Positions 60,436 through 64,000 of a stretch of DNA of 64,000 nt are shown one piece after another. The DNA comes from Isoetes taiwanensis. Taxonomy: Eukaryota; Streptophyta; Lycopodiopsida; Isoetales; Isoetaceae. Both the position numbers and the translations under genes were made by a program. Below the pieces are notes generated by a model. The model saw nothing but the letters and a program-made list of their open reading frames with translations, was not told where the DNA came from and made no database searches. The stretch spans positions 20,173,450-20,237,449 of the forward strand of contig JAJEKV010000019.1 of the NCBI GenBank assembly GCA_021234155.1, in the 5' to 3' direction. How positions within the stretch are numbered: the first letter of the stretch is position 1; every line of letters begins with the position of its first letter.

Positions 60436-61050
60436 GTGTGGCAGGAGCATTATAGGGGATGGTTCGCAAGATGGTCCATAGACTATCAACACATTATGGA
60501 TATGTCGGATATCGCGGAGCAGGAGCTGCATTTGAATGAGCGCTTTGCTGCCTCTCTGTGGGATGCGCCCACTCGTGCAAAGCCCAAAACAGAGCACTAC
60601 CACACGCAGGTTAATCCGTCGCTTGAACATGGCCCCCACCAGTATTTGAAGGCACACATCTCTACCAAGAAATGGAGAGCTATAGCTGCAATAACGACAG
60701 GGTCCCACCATCTCAGAATTGAGACAGGCCACTGGGGTACGGATGGAGGGCAGGGAATCCCCCGGCATGAGAGATTATGCCAGTGCTGTCACATGCAGAT
60801 AGTAGAAGATGAACATTATGCTCTACAGGAATGCAGCTCATGCCGATCTCAGATGCTCGGAGATAGCAATTCATCAACTGCTGGCTTCGCCAATGGTTAC
60901 ACGTCTCGCATCCTACATTCTGCAAGTCTCCACCGTCAGGGAGTCCCTCACAGCACAGGGAATTTGAGTGCCCAGATAGGGCCTCTCAACGCCTACTACA
61001 AGGGTTTTTCCTCCCACATCTCAGTGGTAGAGACACATTGTACAGGGTTT
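60436..61050 (+). pseudogene. LINE-C C-terminal zinc-finger region
   Basis: The frame contains T-G-S-H-H-L-R-I-E-T-G followed by R-L-C-Q-C-C-H-M-Q-I-V-E-D-E-H-Y-A-L, a C-C-H cluster typical of the C-terminus of R1/I-like LINE proteins, which contacts the template. The same block in LINE-B (near 58700) has lost the cysteines. The frame runs on into the 3' UTR. Confidence 0.7.
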
Positions 61051-61163
61051 CTGTGGTTTTCTTTTGTGTTTGGAAACTTTCCGCTATATTGTATCACTGT
61101 CTCATATGCCAGTTGGCCTCCGTGGACGTTAAAATATACTTCCTTCCTTCCTTCCTTCCTTCT

Positions 61164-62430
61164 CATACCTTGGAATGAGGTGCAGTTTTTTGTGTTGTAC
61201 TCTCTAACTCGCATAGAAAAATAAGAAAATACTGAAAAAAATCAAAAAAATCATTTCATTAAGACAGTTTTACCTTATGAATATAAGGCAGTCTTGGCAT
61301 GATCCCCTTGGATTCACCTAAGCATAACTTCCAAGAATGGAGGTAGATAGATTTTTAGATATTTTTCATATGGAATATGACTGCCACATATAAACTTCTA
61401 GGAAGGATTTTATTGAATTTTGGGCCATTGATTTTATATGAATTTTAAAGTGAACAGTGCAAATGCACCATTTTTGGTCCATCGCCTGACAAAGAAACCA
61501 GATCTCCAGAAGCAGTCATTATGCCTCTCAGAGGAAGCAAAGGCGTAGTTTTGGCATTGAAGAGCTTGCACATATAATTCAAAATCTCCCATTTGGTACC
61601 GAAATAATCCCGCAATAGAATATTGGCATAGAACAGGGCAGAATAGAATAGGGCAGAGTACAAGCACAATTTCATTAAATTGAGAAATTTCATGATTCCA
61701 ATTAGAGACAAAATTGTTTTTAAGACATTTTTTAGGACGTTTTATACGATAATGGGGCACTATTTAGCATTTTTTTGTCCAAAGTTGGTGCCATTAATAT
61801 CAGAGGCAAACAAAAAAAGCTAAAAACAACATTGCAACTTAAATTAGCAATATTTACATATTTTTACACAAAGAATGACATCATTAATTTCTCAAATTGA
61901 GAAATTTATACACATACATAAAACTTATATGAAAAGCAGTGCATGAATATTGACTTGTTAAAAAAATAATTTACGAAATTCATCGATGAATTGAATCAGT
62001 GCCACTAGTAGAAACAGGATTTCCTTTGGCAACATTCATAAGAAGGTCAAATCCTGCCTCACTGAATGCTTCGTCGTCAAAGTTGTAAGCTGCCATAATT
62101 GAACTTTACAGTGATACCAAGCTGTAGTGGTATAAAATGTCATAATTGAAATCTGCAGTGGTACCAAGCTGACTCCACACCAAATCTCCTGGCATACCTT
62201 GCAAGCTATATCTGAACTACTATCTTTCTTACTAGTTAGGCTTCTTGGCTGTCCTAGTTTTGTTTTCGATCGAATGTTCCTCGTCATCTAAATCAAAAGA
62301 GACCTCTTCTTTTTAAGAGCCCTCTCGGACTTAAATATGACATGTAGCTGAAATAAACAGCTAGACATCATGCCAAAGAAAAAAATAAAATAGAAAATTA
62401 GATATACATAAGCATGCCATACTGAGGTTT
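61164..62430. other. No recognised gene
   Basis: AT-rich sequence with short minus-strand frames of no known family (61434-61760). A duplicated CATAATTGAA...TACCAAGCTG segment occurs near 62094-62120 and 62140-62172. Confidence 0.5.
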
Positions 62431-62434
62431 GCCA

Positions 62435-63880
62435 ATGGCAGGTGCCATTTGCCATATCAACATGCAGATTTTTTATATAGAGTTGCTAAAAACAAAAGCT
62501 ACATGAAACATTTACACAACAATGATTCATGCTGCCTTCTTACAAAATATGCATGTTGGGATTTCAAATGAGGCCATGCAATCCCAACATACATATTCCC
62601 CATGTAGACCAACATGCTACTAACATTTGCAGAAGAGAGTCATGCTGGTCTTCTATCAATAATGCCCGCTGAGGATGCAAATGGCGCCATGGCACCATTT
62701 GCATGGCTTGACATGCATACTTTGATAGCGTAATAACATCATGGTGTTTTGTTCTAAAACTAACAAGCATCAATATCAACATCATCCATGCAAGTCTACT
62801 ATAGCAAATGCATGTTGAGGATGCAATTAGCGCCATGGTGCCATTTGCATCTCAGGACGCCATATACATGCTCTCAATAGTGCATGTTGATTTGCAAATG
62901 GGGCCATTTATATGGCTTGGCATGCATACTTTGATAGATGCAAATGGCACCATTTGCATCCTCAAGTTGCCATTTACATGATATCAATAATGCGTGTTGA
63001 GGATGCATATGGCGCCATGGCACCATTTGCATGGCTTGGCATGCATAGTTTGATAGTTGTTCTAAAACTAACAAGCATCAACATCAGCATCAACTGTGGA
63101 AATCTGCTATACCAAATGCATATCGAGGATTCAAATGATGTGCATCCTCGGCATGTTCTGCTTTACCAAATGCATGCTGAGGAATGCAAATGGCGTTATG
63201 GCACCATTTGCATTCACCAGCATGCATCTGGTCTGGTATAGCAAATGCGTGGCGCCATTTCCATCCTCGGCATGCTTAAAAAATAAGATAAAAAAATGGC
63301 ACCTTAAGGGTGCAAATGGTCCCATAACGCCATTTGCATCCGCAACATGCCAAAAAAAAAGGGGGAAAGATGAAAAAAAGTGTGTTTTGGCATGCTCAAG
63401 ATGCAAATGGAGCCATTTGCATCCTTGAGGTGCCATTTTTTATTTTATTTTTTAAGCATGCTGAGGATGCAAATGCGCCATGGTGCCATTTGCATCCCCA
63501 ACATGCATTTGCTATACCAGACCAAATGCGTGCTGGTGAATACAAATGGCGCCATGGCGCCATTTGCATTCCTCAGCATGCATTTGGTAAAGCAGACCAT
63601 GCTGAGGGTGCACACCATTTGCATCCTCAATATGCATTTGGTATAGCAAACCTTTGTTCGAAAACTTTCAAGCATTAATAGCAGCGAAAAGTCACAGGAG
63701 GATTGCAGAAATGCATATTGAGGGGCCTAATGGCACCATGGCGCCATTTGTACCCTCAAATATGTATTTTTGCAACCTCCGGGTCCTAAAAACAACAAGT
63801 AAATACCATGCATTAATGCATTTTATGTAGGCAAATGGCATTTCGAAGCCATTTTCCTCCACAAAATGCCTTATTGCATG
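62435..63880. repeat. Array of related palindromes (core ATGCAAATGGC.CCATTTGCAT)
   Basis: At least eleven imperfect palindromes in about 1.4 kb share an inverted core (ATGCAAATGG / CCATTTGCAT), often with GCGCCATGGCGC at the centre. Clear ones are near 62671-62707, 62811-62857, 62938-62975, 63003-63040, 63176-63220, 63316-63352, 63394-63440, 63455-63510, 63520-63598 and 63718-63765. Degenerate ones are at about 62435-62475 and 63826-63878. The 63520-63598 unit has arms of about 33 bp. Between palindromes, further shared words (GCATGCTGAGG, TTGGTATAGCAAA) recur in both orientations. Open frames through it encode low-complexity peptides and are not genes. Confidence 0.88.
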
Positions 63881-64000
63881 TTGTTTACTCCACTAATCTA
63901 TCAAGAAAACATCTAACATGCATCAAACAAATATATATTTGAGAAACCGATGCTCTATTTGCCTGGGACAAAAATCAAGTAAAAGAAGAAGACCTTTGCC

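Larger units (their letters stand above)
59280..61163 (+). mobile_element. LINE-C: 5'-truncated LINE with (CTTC)n tail
   Basis: Starts just before RT and ends in a CTTC tetramer tail (about 61139-61163), consistent with the 5' truncation common in target-primed reverse transcription. Same lineage as LINE-A and LINE-B, with a different tail repeat. Confidence 0.85.

Noticed and set aside
62874-63678. Open frames of up to 114 codons across the palindrome array
   Set aside because: Both strands give similar low-complexity peptides because the DNA is palindromic; there is no coding signal.
62435-63880. CRISPR-like array
   Set aside because: The repeats are palindromic and of uneven spacing and length, with no constant spacer size and no cas genes; the context is a plant nuclear genome.

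Overview
The window looks like a piece of a large, repeat-rich plant nuclear genome, most likely from a non-seed land plant such as a fern or lycophyte. The reasons are spliced plant-type genes with GT-AG introns, an N2227-family methyltransferase with the plant exon layout, Copia and Gypsy LTR elements, a Mutator-like element with a 9-bp target duplication, a tRNA-type SINE, LINEs with microsatellite tails, a Penelope-like element, and what I read as Replitron-type HUH transposons. The organism is inferred, not proven.

Layout. 1-7.1 kb: a minus-strand Ty3/Gypsy element (gag, nucleocapsid, protease, start of RT) split by a complete but degenerate Copia element (1233-6319, TSD CTTCT). 7.1-7.4 kb: a (GATA)n microsatellite. 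9.3-14.9 kb: a second complete Copia element (TSD AAAAT). 16.1-24.0 kb: two head-to-tail minus-strand copies of a transposon encoding a single-tyrosine HUH (Rep-like) endonuclease. The second copy is interrupted by a 2.65-kb insertion that ends in a 0.5-kb inverted-repeat element. 24.2-29.6 kb: the only intact host gene, an 18-exon carnosine N-methyltransferase-like gene. 31.15-40.11 kb: a 9-kb Penelope-like retroelement whose reverse transcriptase lies between 2.34-kb direct repeats that themselves carry coding-like exons. 40.35-40.61 kb: a tandem pair of tRNA-derived SINEs. 43.4-46.3 kb: a LINE broken off inside RT. 49.4-52.6 kb: a MULE with 9-bp TSD, long TIRs, an internal satellite and unknown coding exons. 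54.4-59.2 and 59.3-61.2 kb: two further LINEs ending in (CTATT)n and (CTTC)n. 62.4-63.9 kb: an array of more than ten related palindromes.

The most unusual items are the tandem HUH transposons with a conserved subterminal hairpin, the Penelope-like element with exon-bearing repeats, and the palindrome array. A technical point matters for reading the mobile elements: where two copies of the same element can be compared, differences pile up in short scrambled patches at or near CAG/CTG sites. This suggests consensus errors at CHG-methylated positions, so many frameshifts in the transposons may not be real. The methyltransferase gene has none.
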